NCBI GenBank assembly: GCA_036872755.1
Contig: JAVHNS010000015.1
Coordinates: 930,001-994,000 of the forward strand
DNA length: 64,000 nt
Direction: 5' to 3'
Source of the DNA: Orbilia blumenaviensis
Lineage: Eukaryota > Ascomycota > Orbiliomycetes > Orbiliales > Orbiliaceae
A program made the translations under genes and the position numbers. Numbering within the stretch: the stretch's first letter is position 1; every line of letters begins with the position of its first letter. A model generated the notes under the pieces. It did no database searches and had not been told where the DNA came from. It was given only the letters and a program-made list of their open reading frames with translations. Of this stretch, positions 20,439 through 33,700 are shown one piece after another.

Positions 20439-22963
20439 TCAAATCGAATTGATAGCAACCAACGCCCTCCCCGCCATCTCCAACTGCCCTTCCAATTCCC
20501 CCCTCCTCTCTGCAACCTCTGTATCCTCCTTCGTAATATCCCTTAACTCCTCCTCCCCTAACAACGCAATAAACTCCGGCTTGAACAACTGTATCGGCCC
20601 CTCCTCCCCCAACAATCTCTCCTCCACCACTTTTTGGTTAATCGCCGCTATGAACCTCTCTAGTGCAATGGGGTAGTATGCTTTCAAAACATCATGAATA
20701 TCACCAACAATGGATTCTGGCCCCTCAAAGCATTTTATAAAGTCTGGAAAACCGGGGGCGTCTGTTACTGGGCTTGCGGCGCTTATCCCGCCTTTTGCAA
20801 CCATGGAGGTTAGGGAGGCAACAATCCTCTCCCTCTTCAAGTCTCTAAAAACTTTTTCAAACTGCGCGTCAACAGTCTGTAATATCCCCCCAAACTCTGC
20901 GGCTACCACATTCTCAACCTCCCTATGCGCCGCTAATAGCCTTCTTGAAGTCTCTTCCGCTAGCTTCATTTTAAGTCGGCGACGTACGGTTTGATCGGGA
21001 ATCATCTGGTTGAACAATTCCGTATTAAAGTTTTCTACCGCGGTTATTACTTTTGTGACGTGTGATTTTGCGATGGCCGGCCAGGAGTGCGATTGTAGAC
21101 GGAAGAGGTCGAGGACTATGTACGGGTTTATTAGGACTTTGAGTTCAGGGCCGCGGGAGGTGTTGTAGTGTTTTAAAATCCAGGTAGACATATCCTTCTC
21201 CTTCTCCTCCAGACTGTCGACAAATCCTCCATCTTCCGAGCCCTCTGCGTCTGATAGGCTATTACACCCAGCGGGATCTTCATCTCCTTCCATCCCCTTA
21301 AAGCAGCGGGTATGCCCCCTCCCCCTCATTTCCTCCGCAAACCTCTCATTTAGCTTTTGCGTAATGGTCCTTATTTTTAATGGGGTATGCCGTTGCGCTA
21401 ACGCACCAAGATTAGTCTCGAGACACCTAAGCACCATAATCTCACAGTTCCTCGCCAAAATAGTCAAATACTGCCTTTGCAATGTCACATCATCATCCCT
21501 CTTTACCCCCAACACTTCCAACTCCTTTTTAGCAGTCATAATAATATCATTTACACCTCTTGCAAACTCAGGAATTTTGGACTGGATCTGTTGGTATAAT
21601 AGCCGACTCAAGAAGTTTCGGAGGTTAGACGTCCCAATCTGGGACTTGGGGAGGGTTGACCAGGGTTTTTTGGAGAAGAATGCAGCTTCGTTGGCGTGGC
21701 GTTGGGCTAGGGACGTGTTGTGGCGGATTTCGAGCGGAGAGCGGTTTTTTACTAGGAACCAACCGTGGTGAAGGCGGTGGTCGCCAGCGTTGGAGGCCGC
21801 TTTTACTACCTACATATTTATCCATGAGCTGGGATTTTGGAAATAGTGGTGAAAGGGGGGAGATTTACATCCATTTCATTCCCCGCCTGCACGGTATCGC
21901 ACTTCGTGATGACGCCGACGGTGCGCTGACCCGTGGGGTCTGCGTCCTTTGCCATTGTGAAGATTTCTTGGTTATTGGGGTGAACGCTGCCGTCCATTAC
22001 CGCGCTATTCATCCAAAAAATATTAATTAGTATTTTAGATTTAAGTTAATAGAGGGGGAGAAGGGGGATGTATCACAGCATAATTGTCCCCGGATCCTGC
22101 ATGTACTTCAGTATGAGCTTGCGGACCATTTCAATGTCTTCTTTTGTTTGGGTCTCGCTAGCGCCTTTTTCCATTCAATACCAAGTCAGTTACTATTATA
22201 TAGTGATTTAGGATTGAAGTAGAAAATACCGTGAAAGAGGCCAGGCACATCCACGATAGTAAGATGCGGATAGTTTGGCCCAGAGAGCTCAATCTTCAGA
22301 ATATCGTCCGAAAACCTTCGTGTCGGGGTCGCACCAGTCGCTCCATACGTTTCTTCGGCGGCGGCGGCGGAGTCGATGCGAATACCCATTGCCTTGGCGG
22401 CCTATTCCCAAAATATCAATACTCATTCCCCGGCTACTCAATATATAAATAGTTATAGGGTAGAAAAGGGCACATACCGCCTCCAACAATTCCTCAAAGA
22501 CAAACCCTCCCTCCTCCTTCTCATACCTAAATGCCTCAAGCCTCTTCTTCAAAGCCGGATGATCCATCGCAAACTCCCCAGGGGTAATAGTAGCGACTAC
22601 CATCGCTTTACCGACGGTAACAGCGGGTCCGCGACGGAGCACAAATTGTGTGGCGTGACGGGTACAGAGTCCGCTGCTAGCTGGGAAGGGGATGCTGGTC
22701 AGGCTTTCGAGAACAGAGGATTTTCCGCAGGACTGGTCGCCGAGGGCTACGATCTATACTTCATATTAGACTTTACATTTATAAGATATAGGTATGGGTA
22801 TCAGGAATTATAATACTTGGGGTAGGGACATATCACCGAGGCTGAGGCCGCGAATTTTGTCGACGGCGTCAAGGGCGCGCTTGCGGTGCTCGTCGCCGTC
22901 GCCGGCCATGATCTTTGCGAAGGCTTGGTCTTTGAAGGCGGTGGCAGACGAAGAGGACGCCAT
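20439..22963 (-). CDS. Dynamin-like GTPase, about 729 aa, six exons
   Basis: Exons are 22963-22817, 22753-22478, 22401-22230, 22164-22077, 22004-21869 and 21809-20439. The introns are 59-76 nt and every phase closes. The start MASSSSATAFKD lies shortly before the GTPase domain. The G1 loop is GDQSCGKSSVLES (family GDQSSGKSS), the G3 element is DVPGLFH, and the G4 element is TKCD within GVITKCD. GWFLVKNRS closes the G domain, as in other fungal dynamin-like proteins. The stalk follows (MSTWILKHYN, VENFNTELFNQM), and the last 90 residues resemble a GTPase effector domain (LFKPEFIALLGEEELRDI). There is no PH domain and no membrane span. Such proteins hydrolyse GTP and remodel membranes or take part in antiviral or mitochondrial roles in other organisms. 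The exact role here is unknown. A decayed paralogue lies just upstream at 25.2-26.9 kb. Confidence 0.9.
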
Positions 22964-25248
22964 TGTTGCGAGCTGATATATATAACAAATATATAATATT
23001 TCAAAAAAGATATATATAGATTCTATAGGTTTTTAGCTGGATTGAGGATACTGCTGCCTGAAAGATTATTTTATGCTGATTAATTAAAAGGATAAGAGTA
23101 TTATCCCACACGCGGTGACCTAGTCGTTATATAGGTAGACTCGCCCTGAAAGTTGAAGTCGCGGGTGCCCAATCCCAATGGCATAAAACCTGATCAACGC
23201 AATTATAGTGTTACTCTTTTTTGTCGTCGTCCTCGACCGACGGGGTAGCTCTACCTAGTAATATATACCCATGACCCCAACCCCGCGCACCCCAATATGC
23301 ACCATTCGCGATATCTGGTCCAAACCAAGTTCTGAACGGCTACAAACCATGCATACTAGTAAAAGGCAAGGCGTGCGTCGACGCGGGCTGCCAGAGAGGA
23401 CTATTCCGAATGAGGGACTAGCGCATTTGTTAAAATTTAAATGACCAATTGAGGGTGCAGGACTCGGTTGAGATACTGTACTCACATTGCGTCGTAAGTA
23501 ACTTAGGCCGACTTTGGCTATGATGCGACGGGGTTTATTGGTTTAATTGTGTTAGGGGCATTGAGAAGATGCCGATGACGCAGGATCTGGGAGTCTGAAA
23601 GTGCGCTGTTGGGGTCTTCTTTGCAGATTTGATTGGACTCGGACCCTGCGTGTATACACGATTGAAGGGATACATATATATCGGTGGTCCCGTAGACTAA
23701 ATGCAGCCTCGTAATTTGAATTGTAGGTATTTTGATGTGAGAGGATATATAGGGTTTGATAGTGCGAACGACGGCCAAGTTGGGCACTGTTGCCCTGTGA
23801 AGCATAAAAGCTATTATCTGTATTCATCTTAATTAAGGGTCGTAAGAGCAGCGTTCGCGAGTTGGCCTTGGTCGATACGCCCGACCTTTTTTCTTTCACG
23901 GGTGTAGTCATAATCATAAAATCGTGGATTAATCCACCACACCCTCAGGGTCTTAGAGAAGTACCCCTCTCTACCTTCCTCGCCGTCGCCGTCGCCATCG
24001 CCGCGGGAGTCAGCCCTAAAGATCTCAGGAGCACTCGAGTAGGTGGACTCATGCTGCTGCAGTTGAACAAAAGTAGACTGCATGCCAATTGAGCTGCAGC
24101 GAATCACAAGTATCTCTCAGAAAGGATCTACGCCTTGCCTAAATGACAAAATCAAGAGGTTTCACACTTGTCGCTGGCTGGCTTCTGGGACCAAGGCTCA
24201 GTGGCCCCATACGATATTGTCCGTCTGTTCCCGCGTTTTTTGTACTCCCGGTACGCCCTGCTCACCGGAAATATCGGGGCGACCTCTATCAGGAGTTATC
24301 TCGAAAATATAAGGTTCTGGATATGATAGTTAAAAACTACCATCGTAGGGAAAAAAGTGCTCTCTTCCAAGCTGCCTAGCAAATGCAAGTCGGTATTAAA
24401 TTGGGCTTCGCTGCCAGGGTTCTCAGAAAACGCACACTCTTTCGATACGGTAACAAACTGGGTCCGCAGAACAAATCCAAGCTCTAAAAAATGTGATATC
24501 ACCACCCTCCCAGAAACCATCTAATTAACCAATCCCGGGAAACCCCTTCCACAACTACTGCTGCATGTTGCAATAGATCTGCGGATCAGATCGCGTTGTA
24601 CGAGCCCCGCACGGAAGGATCGCACCTGCAAGTGTCAAACCTCACACCGGCTCCACACATTTCGTGCCTGATGTTGTGTGACTGCGCGATAACTATTGGT
24701 CGATGTTCAATACGTGACGTGTCGGTTCCCGTCGACCGAATATTTCTCTCTTTTGATTTTTTTGAGGAGGCCGGAAGTTGCCGCTGCCGGTCAGGCAGGG
24801 TTATGTAATAAATCTGCACGAGTGTTAGGATATTATGGCCATAGCCCTATTAATATTCGGTTCAAAAGTCGCGGATGGTAGATAGATATATAGACCAGGA
24901 GTTAGGAATGGATTAGATGAGCGTTTGGCTGATATCAGTATATGGTCAAAGAGAAGGAATCGGAACTGAAAGAGCATCATGAACATGAAGCAAATGAAGC
25001 AATATTTCAACCAACGCAGACATAAATATAACATGGAAATGAGAGTGAATTTGAAGTGTCTCTTTGCACTGGTCCGGAGACAGAAATTTGGCACAGATAC
25101 CCCGTGACCGGCGTTGAGGAATATATAACCTGGCCCAAGGGCAAAACGCGTACTTGGCAAGGGTTTCGTTAACAGGTCCAATAAACCCGATCAAACGTTT
25201 AGGCGAGTGACCAGGAAATTCGCAAATCATTCATAAAACAATAATATT
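22964..25248. other. Intergenic region between dynamin gene and its pseudogene
   Basis: 2.3 kb with no convincing gene. Minus-strand open frames at 23829-24107 (with a GDGDGDGE run) and 24825-25230 are not supported by splice sites or domains. A 23-bp block at 24624-24646 recurs at 30306-30328. Confidence 0.35.
24624..24646. repeat. 23-bp repeat shared with 30306-30328
   Basis: ACCTGCAAGTGTCAAACCTC plus ACA is identical at both sites. The following about 130 bp appear to be diverged copies (a GACGTGTC block and T/C-rich runs in the same order), suggesting a duplicated segment. Confidence 0.5.
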
Positions 25249-26932
25249 TTAAGACCTGAAAAGATGTATTTTCCTGTAATTTCTACCTGCGAGGTCGATA
25301 GGGCCCGAGAGTGGTACCTCAGGCAGGCAACCCTCTACAAGACTAGATTCGGCGCTAGATTGACTTGATAGCCGCGCCGCCAGCGCTACGTTCGCAAGTT
25401 CATGCCGTGCTTCTAAATTCTTCCTCTTGCCAACTACCTCCGAATCTTTCTGATTAATATTTTTTGATTCTTCGTCTGCGAGTCGAGCGATAAATTTGGA
25501 CTTGAACAATTGAGTGGGGCCTTGTTCACCAAGAAGCTTCTCTTCAATGACTATTTGGTCGATGGACGCAACGAATCTCTTAAGTGCAATAGGATAGTAC
25601 GCCTTGAAAATATTATGGATCTCTCGAACAATATACTCAGTGTCCTGAATCCGCTTAAAGCGCTCCCCTACTCTGAGTATCTAGCTTGTTCAACTGACTT
25701 CCGCGCGGCTCCTTTGACAAACACTGACGTCTTGGCATTCGACCCGGTGACGTGAGCCCTTCTAAACTCTGCGAGATTCCGTCTCAAGCTTTCATAGGAT
25801 ACCGGAAAGTTCGTCATCTAAGAAACTATCCAATTCCCTGTAAGCAGCCTCCAGTTTCTGAGATTTCACATCCCGGTTTCGTTTCAAGTCTCCCTCGAAT
25901 AATGTTGTCGTTAACCACCCGATTTAATAATTCTGTATTGGACTGTTCCACAAATTTGATCATCCCGCGAATATATTCTTCGGCGAATGAATCCGAAGGC
26001 CGCCCTACAGGTTGGGCCAAAAATAAACCAACGAGAAAACTGCAGGAAATTAAGTCTCTACACCTACAAGGCTGTCTCCGAAATTGTTCCTTCCTTAAAC
26101 ATACACAACACCTAGACTTATATGAACACATATTGAGACTGACAACCAAAACCGCTTTCTGGACGGTGACTTTTATTTTTAAAATGGCAAAGGCTATTGT
26201 GGAAATCCTATAGTCTGGGTCTTAAGCTGGAAATATAATTAATTAAGTTGTGTAAATAATTTTCTTAATGTCTTTAGCATTGTCCCCGATCGCATAGGGG
26301 GATGTGTTGTATAATGATTTTGCAACACAATATTACATGGCATTTTACATGATCATTGTTGAGAGGGCTGAGCTCCGGACCATCTATTGAAAAGGACTTT
26401 CTCGTCTCCCCCCTTTGCTCCATTGTCGCGCCTCTTTGGATTTTCCAAGGCGATAGATTCTTTACGACAAACTATCCGTGATGGAGACGATGTGCGCCGG
26501 TATTTGATGCGACATCTATTGCACAACTTTGAGAGACTGTTCAAGTAGAATCATGGTAAGTATTTGTGAATATTGGAGGGTAACAGGCGTTTTTGATTTT
26601 AGGCTATTTCGACTTACAGTTGATTGATTGCTAGGCTCGACAACATTATATTTTGTAATGAGGCCCACAATTCGTTCCCCAGATGGATCCGCTTCCTGGG
26701 TCATGGTAAATATCTTTTGGCTGTTGACGTCGACTTCCTATCTATCACGGCACTGATACTTAATGCGGTATATATGTCAACTTCTGACTGAACATCAAAT
26801 AGAAGAGCTTTTAAGCAGGAAAGGATTTGACCTACACCACAATTATTTCGGGGTCATTCATGTACTTGTTGATCAACTCTCGGACGGTCTGATGACCCTC
26901 CTCTGTTTGGTTGATATCTACACCTTATGACG
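25249..26932 (-). pseudogene. Decayed dynamin-like GTPase paralogue
   Basis: Minus-strand fragments follow the neighbouring intact gene in order: TEEGHQTVRELINKYMNDPE near 26.9 kb (intact: EDIEMVRKLILKYMQDPG); ADPSGERIVGLITK near 26.7 kb (intact: ADPTGQRTVGVITK); EYIRGMIKFVEQSNTELLNR near 26.0 kb (intact: HVTKVITAVENFNTELFNQ); and AYYPIALKRFVASIDQ then KSKFIARLADEESKNIN near 25.6-25.4 kb. The P-loop exon is absent. Stops and frame changes separate the pieces; near 25870 the continuation RDVKSQKLEAAYRELDSF is in a different frame from the preceding segment. It is a truncated, inactivated tandem duplicate. Confidence 0.85.
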
Positions 26933-27376
26933 GTAGAGTATTAGATGGTTATTTTCTTGTGTATATTTTTTTCGGGAGCTGTGTGATCTCGTGGTGTTAT
27001 TGTGGGAAAGCACTGGGACATCCCTAATTTTGAGATGGAGGTAACCCGGGCTTGAAGAATCGGCGCTGAGAATATTAGCCGCTAGCCGAGAGCCCCATAC
27101 TCAGGCCGTTCGTCCCAGTTGGATCTTGGAGGTCGGAGCAAGTCTGTATACCCGTTTGCAGCCTAAGTAGGGCTAAGTTTGCAAAATACGATTAGAATGC
27201 ATGTCGTATGTCAGCCTTTAAAAGTTATCAAATACAGTGAAACAGTATTGAGTGGTTAACTTCGTACTACCTGAGCGGTAATATTCGCCGTTTACAAGAT
27301 ATAGTTATGCATAGTAGGTTTTACTTACTTGCTCAAGCAGGCTGCTCGAAGTTAAGGCTCAGCCTCATAAAAAAAC
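26933..27376. other. Short intergenic region, nothing recognised
   Basis: No gene or repeat seen between the dynamin pseudogene and the small two-exon gene. Confidence 0.4.
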
Positions 27377-27733
27377 TTATCTTGTACTGGGCCAAGTCTG
27401 GCAACGATACTGTTTAAAGCACCATTCTTTATAAGGGTTGTTGGGGGGTTCGGGCTGCTTTTGGGGGGACCTTTGGCCCGATGCAGTTTTTTTGGGTGCT
27501 ACCATCTGAATACCTCCCTGTCAGTTACATCGAATGATAACTAGCCGTGAAAGTGTGCAGGTAGCTATGTCATATATGTATGTGTATCTGGGGTTGGTTC
27601 TCACCTTAGGCGGTGAACTACCACTAATTTTGGCCTCGCGGGCCTTCTTCAGAGTGTTAGGAGCCCTTTTACGGCACCCGTCATTCTCCATCATGAGTTG
27701 CGCAGATAGTCGCTGACTGGAACCGGAAGACAT
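27377..27733 (-). CDS. Possible small basic protein, 85 aa, two exons
   Basis: Exon 1 is 27733-27605 and exon 2 is 27505-27377. The 99-nt intron has donor GTGAGA, a CTGAC branch-like site and acceptor TTCAG. Both exons are 43 codons and in phase 0. The product starts MSSGSSQRLSAQLM, is rich in Lys, Pro and Ser (KKTASGQRSPQKQP) and ends QYRCQTWPSTR. No domain is recognised. The proline/lysine composition suggests a disordered or nuclear protein, but this is a weak model. Confidence 0.35.
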
Positions 27734-27991
27734 TGTCTAGGGGCGATAATTCTACGAAACGGATATGATTTCTTGATTTTATGAATTGAATTTACAATTT
27801 TAGTGTTGGATAGGATACGTTTAATAAGAGCTGGAAATTGGGCAGATAGATGTGCGATAGTGTTTCAAAGGATAGGGTCTCATCAGTGAGAGTCTAGGAT
27901 TTATATACATAAATTGTTCAATACAGTTGAGGTTGCAATAATCAAATGAAGTAGCAGATATCTGTAGAGAAATGTGCTCCCAAAGTTCATT

Positions 27992-28222
27992 TCACAACGT
28001 AAATTGGTGCTTGACCGTTCCGACTCTTCCCTCGATTGTACTGTACCTCCGGGCTACTCTCAGATTTTGAACCCCTGACCCTGGGAAATGTATCGGAATG
28101 ATGCAATGTTTGTCAGGAACCCATACGAATCGTCCTATGAAGTGATCAGGGCAAACTCTTAGCGCGTAAAGTTTGCGTTCTGGTGGGATATCCTGCAGCG
28201 AGATCTCGGGTCGTTTATCCAA
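27992..28222 (-). CDS. Possible small hypothetical protein, 76 aa
   Basis: Uninterrupted frame beginning MDKRPEISLQDIPPERKLYA, with ordinary amino-acid composition and a stop at 27992. No domain, signal peptide or intron seen. A 16-bp block just upstream (GGGACTAGCGCATTTG near 28249) also occurs near 23418. It could be a relic of a longer gene. Confidence 0.25.
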   Translation of the reverse strand: MDKRPEISLQDIPPERKLYALRVCPDHFIGRFVWVPDKHCIIPIHFPGSGVQNLRVARRYSTIEGRVGTVKHQFTL

Positions 28223-30792
28223 TCACTAAACAACTGACTTCCAAAAGGGGGACTAGCGCATTTGCAAAATGTCAAAATTCATGAGTAGGCGCAGTTCAAC
28301 GATATGTACCTTGACTTTGGTAGACTAGCGAGACAACCATGCGTCTGCAGCACAGTTGTGGTCAACAGCGTCTGGGACCGAGACTAAGTTTGGTCTATGG
28401 CAAGCGGGTTTGAGGGCTCAGAGAGGGCTGCTGAAAATATGCTCATGGCTGGCATTAGATACTTAGGTACGTGGTCCCGTTGGAACCAGACAACGCAAAT
28501 TCGAAAGTGTGTTCACAGTCGCACGTCTTCTAGGTGCAAACTTTTGTCGTACTAACTAGCTGTAACAATACGTTACCCAAAAGTTTGGAATGGGTATTGA
28601 ACGCCGGCTATAATACAGCGCGTCTAGAAGTTGGAATTCATTGCTACTAACACTCTAAACTCATCAAACTTTCATTACTAGATCAGTATTTAATATTTAT
28701 AATTTATCGAATACTTCATTAAAGTTGTGACTCTATGCAACCGAGACGCATACATACACGCGCAATTTGTAGTTTAATTCCTGCTTAGTATGCGACATAT
28801 AAGCGGTTCGTAGAAACCGAACCAATAGTTACAGGTCAATATAGTAAATTTGTCAACTAACCGCGGATATTGGCTGATTGGGCTAAGAAGTAACGATTTC
28901 CAAACGCTCTAGGCGATGAAGAGCTCGGAATACACAAGCCAAAGGTATAGGAAAGGTTTCTCAATCATAGGCTATTAACAGAAGTTTGTTGTGTGGACGT
29001 GCGATAACGATTTGGACCGAGAATCAAGCATGCAGTCGGTCGCCAGTGCGAGGGCCAAGCCGAGAGGATACTCGGAGTTAAGCGGTGCGCGCCCGGCATG
29101 TTCATGTAGACCCTTCAACATCGCACCCAGGTAAGTCAACTAGCTTGACAAGCCGTACCCGAGAGCTCAAAATTCAAACTATTAACAAGAAAAACTGTGA
29201 GTTTTGCTTCGTACTCACTATGAGCTGGCGAAGAAGTTTATTCCGTCTATAAAGTTGCTGGCGGGGAGCGCGAACGCTACAGGCAAAGTTTGGTGGACCA
29301 GCGGGGATAGTTTGAATCAAACCACAATGAGTTGCTTGGATTGGCTGGGCCAGGCTTGGGAAAGTCCCGTGCTTTGTAGCTGTTGAACAGCATATTGTGC
29401 TTTATAACCACTTACTGTGGCAGCCTTGAAAAAATAGTTGAAGTGCCACTCGAGCATGCGCATTCTTGGATTCGAAATCTGAAGAGGAGATGCCGACTGA
29501 AACACATCCGTAAACCAGGTTTATAGGTACTCTCCAGGGGTTTTGAAGACTGATGGCGCCGGCCATCTGGAGGCCCATTTAAGACCTTAGTGGCAACCTG
29601 CCATTATAGAAGTTAGTATTACGACCTCGTAGAAGAAAGCTGTCGATGGCATTGTCGGTGCGCTACTGACATCGCGACAAAACCGCGCGGTTGCTAGATA
29701 GCCTCTCACGGCCCCCCGATGCTTGTAACAAAATCATATCTTATATATCAAGCAAATCTATTGCCACCCGGGCCGCCTGTCGGGGCTCTATCTGTACGCG
29801 ACACATATCTTCGAAGCTCATGATTGTGTAAATATAGGCGGAGGTGCATATGATCACCCTGTACCGCCACAGCTTTGGAGAAATCGAAATCATTCATCTT
29901 AATCTAAGCCATATATCCGGATATTCTGGTTACCCATCCCCGTTTAGTCAGATAAGATATATTCTGAGTATTCGATGGACGGAATGATCATATGAATGAT
30001 TACCAGCTCGGAAGCAGGCTTGGCATTTTGGATATCCGCAATTCTTATCTTATGCCGAGAGCAGTTTGGGGAACGTATCATGGTATATATAGACTAAATT
30101 CCCCATCTATGTCCCGAATTCTTTTCTTCTTAAATTTATTTTATCATCCTCTACAATCATGTCAGTACGGCGAGGTTAAGATAAATAATGTGATACCCCT
30201 ACTCTCTTTGTAATCGGGAGAGAGCGGCTAATGCCGAAAGTGAAATCTCAAAGCCTTTACAAACAAATCCCTTGACCATATTGCCCAACCCACCCATAAA
30301 ATAGTACCTGCAAGTGTCAAACCTCACAGATCCCGTGTAACATATGCCAGATCTTTTCCACCTCTGCCGTAATCCTTGGTCACTCATATCTTGTTTAGCA
30401 TAGTGAATGACGTGTCTTTCGCCGGCGGCTGGGTTTTTTCCCTTTCTTCTAGATCTCCCTCATCTCTGTCCTACCCAACAAAATTATTTCTGCTACAAAA
30501 CTTGAACCAAATTCTTCGTTGGGGCTTACGCGCCAATATCTAGCTCTAACTTATTGGTAACACAGCACCGCAGTCTAGAGGGCCTTTAAGCTCAAAGTTC
30601 TACGAATAGATCTCGATATGAGAAACTAGTAGAATGAGTGGATGGTTCCTACGGTTTAACTCAACTTCGCGGTTAACATAAATATATTATATTTTCTCAA
30701 CCTCGAGCCTCAGGTTCAAGGTTTCCAAACCTTCCCTCAAATTACCAAAACCTCTAAAAAGCTAAAATACGGATACTCCGAAACCCAAAAGT
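28223..30792. other. Gene-poor region, nothing recognised
   Basis: 2.6 kb without a supported gene. Stretches near 29030-29110 are GC-richer, but I could not fold them as a known RNA. The 23-bp repeat at 30306-30328 and the promoter of the Clr5-ankyrin gene lie at the right end. Confidence 0.4.
30306..30328. repeat. 23-bp repeat shared with 24624-24646
   Basis: Second copy of the block described at 24624, identical over 23 bases, with a loosely similar downstream flank. Confidence 0.5.
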
Positions 30793-33700
30793 ATGGGTCG
30801 CCTGTCCACCACCCTCTCCGGCGAAGAGTGGGAGCCATACCGCCCCATAGTTGAAGAGCTACTTCTAGAAAACTCAATGACAAACGAGCAAAGTTGCGCG
30901 TATCTTCTAAAGCACTACGATTTGCATGTTAGGTATTTCAAGATTTCCTTGATATACTCCTCCTGGCCCCATTATACCCCACACTTGAGCTAACTTTCGT
31001 TTAAATCCAGCCCAGCACAACTACGATACCGCGTCAGCAAATGGGGTATCCGCAGGAATATAAAAAAGAAAGAGAGCGAACACGCCTTTCGGAGCGGCAT
31101 GCTTGAACGACAGCCGGGGAAATGGACGCAAAGAGAACAGAAACGACACGATAGAATGTGGCGCTCAATCAAGAGAGAAAAGTTAGACATGATCAAATGG
31201 GTCAAGGCTCCTACGCCAGTAGCTGCGATCGAACAGGCAAGTCATGCGTTTTTATGTCGGGGCGCAATACGCAAGATTCCGTCGCTGGGGCCACTGTCAC
31301 TAATTTGGACTTTCCGCTGGAAACATAGATTGGCGCCGGGGCGGCTGAGCAGGCGATGACCATACAGCCCAACTACCACCCAGCCGGGATGGGGACTCCC
31401 AAGGTCCGGAGATACGGCCCAAGCACTGGGGGAATGGGATCTGTAGCCTTAAGGCCCATTTTTACCCCGACCACGTCGAGCGGGAGCGCGTTCACAGATA
31501 TATACCGCGAGATAATCACAAAGCTTCGCGGCGAGTTTGAACCAGGTATGCACTAAGTCCCTGAACAAAGATGATTTCTATTTAGTAGTTCGTAATCACC
31601 CGTCGAATTCCCTTTCAAATATTTCACGCTTGTCTTGTAAATCTACAGATCTGCCCTCATATTGGGATGATAACCGCTAAAATAGTTTATAGACAACGCC
31701 TGGCGTTTTGAATATATCGAAGGCGACTCTGACACACAGGACTGCATGATGTTGAACCAACCTCCCCCAGGTCACGACCGCAACTCCCAGCTCATGAAAC
31801 TAATCCAGACAATGGATAAGCGGGACCCAAATAACGACTTCAATAGTTTCATGAAAGCATCTCCCGTTCAACAAAAGTATGTTGGAAAAGAGAACTGGAA
31901 TATCGAATTCGTCCGGCTATTCATCTCTACGGCGTTTGAGATTTCTAATAAAAACCTACTCGGCCCGTGCATGCAGCACACCTATATCAAAAGACTTTTA
32001 GAGCAGTTTCCGGATTTTTTCGCATTATTGGATTGGATCCTGGAAGTTTATCCAGGATCTACTGTAACTCTTAGAAAATTCGCCCTTAACTATGCTATGA
32101 GAAATAGAAAAGATCCGGGCCTTGTCGACATTAGAAGGTTGATGCCTTCTAACTATGACACCTTCCTAGCAGATATTAGCGCGGAATCCCCAGATTTTAT
32201 GGTGGCGATGACCGGCAAAGCAGGCCGATATAAAGACCAAGAAGCTAATGAAGAAACAGTTCTCAATAAAATTGTAAGAGAAGGAAAAACGTGGTTTTTG
32301 GAGGCACTATTTGACAAGTGTATGCTTCCGACATCTGACCTCGAGGCTCTTTTGAAAGCCATAATAACAACACCTAAGATTCTCACGCCGGAAACGATCC
32401 TTAAAATCTGGTGGTTAATCAAATTAGGCTTAAATTTGGAATCCCTATGTCAATACTCTGACAGTAATCCAATATACAAAGGTTGGGATCTCGGCACAAA
32501 ATTGTTCCTATTGGCATCACAGCTACACCAAAAGGCTTTGATGAGGGATCTGCAAGGCCAATTATCGCCAGGAGAAATTATACTCCTTCACGGTCATAAA
32601 TTCACGATACCAAATTCGCATACGAAGAATGCGCGGGACACAACTCTATCCGTCAACGACGCCATTTTGCTCACCAATTATATTCTTGATAATTGTGTTA
32701 TTGACTTGGAGAAAGCGCTCATAAACGCGATATTACCCGTTTCATATATGGCCAAGCTACAAGTAACGGACCTTATGAGGGTCGGGCCCACTATTTTTAG
32801 CAGAAATAAATTACTACAGACGAAATTTGGGAAACTTGGCCCATTGCTACAGCCAAACTGCTCATTGAAAGCAATTGAGTACCTCCAACGAAAAAATGTT
32901 AATATCAACACTATATGGGTTGATAGGATGGGGAAGCCGTACAATTGTCTGATGCTTGCCCTAATGAGTCGGCGGAAAGATACTGTCATAAGCACGCTGC
33001 TGCGGCAGGGGGCAGAGGTCGACGTCAGTTGTGGCGACTTTGTCGTCAAGAAGTCTAATTTGGTTCCTTCGACCCCACTATACGAGGCACTGAAATCCCG
33101 TATCCCGGAAAATGTTGGTCTCATTCTAGAACGCCAGCCGAGGATAAAAAATCCGGCGCTTTGCCTACATCTTGCGTATATAAACAAACCGAAGGTCTGT
33201 GAAGGCAAAGAGTGGGACAGATGGGAAATGAATGTCCTAAAGCCTTTGGGCGATGTGATTGAATCTCAGAGGTCCCATCTCAGCGAACAGATTATATCAC
33301 AATACGACACAGTCAGAAGGCTGCTAACAGAGGGCTGCAATATTTACAAATCAGAACAAATTATACTGTCTAATTTAGCTAATGAGGAGGGACGGTCATA
33401 TGGCCAGGGGCGAGAGTCATTTTCAAAGGCTTTAGTCGATCAACTCGCTGAGGTAATCGCGGCAAAGAAGGTGGATGCGTTCGAAGAACTCCTTTCGTCT
33501 TTGAACCATGACGTAGGAGCAAAGAAGGCCGCGTTAACCCAAGTGCTCGAGGTACTTAAGATAAGCGCAACAAAGAACAAGGGCTTTCTGTATACATATA
33601 CACAACACAAAATATACCCAGAGGCGGCACACCAGCAGACCATAGTTTTGAGTTTATGGGAACACCTTCTTGAACATCAAATACTCCCGCCCGGCGAACT

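Noticed and set aside
29030..29110. GC-rich stretch with GAGTTAAGCGGTGC resembling part of 5S rRNA
   Set aside because: No helix I or full 5S core could be found around it.
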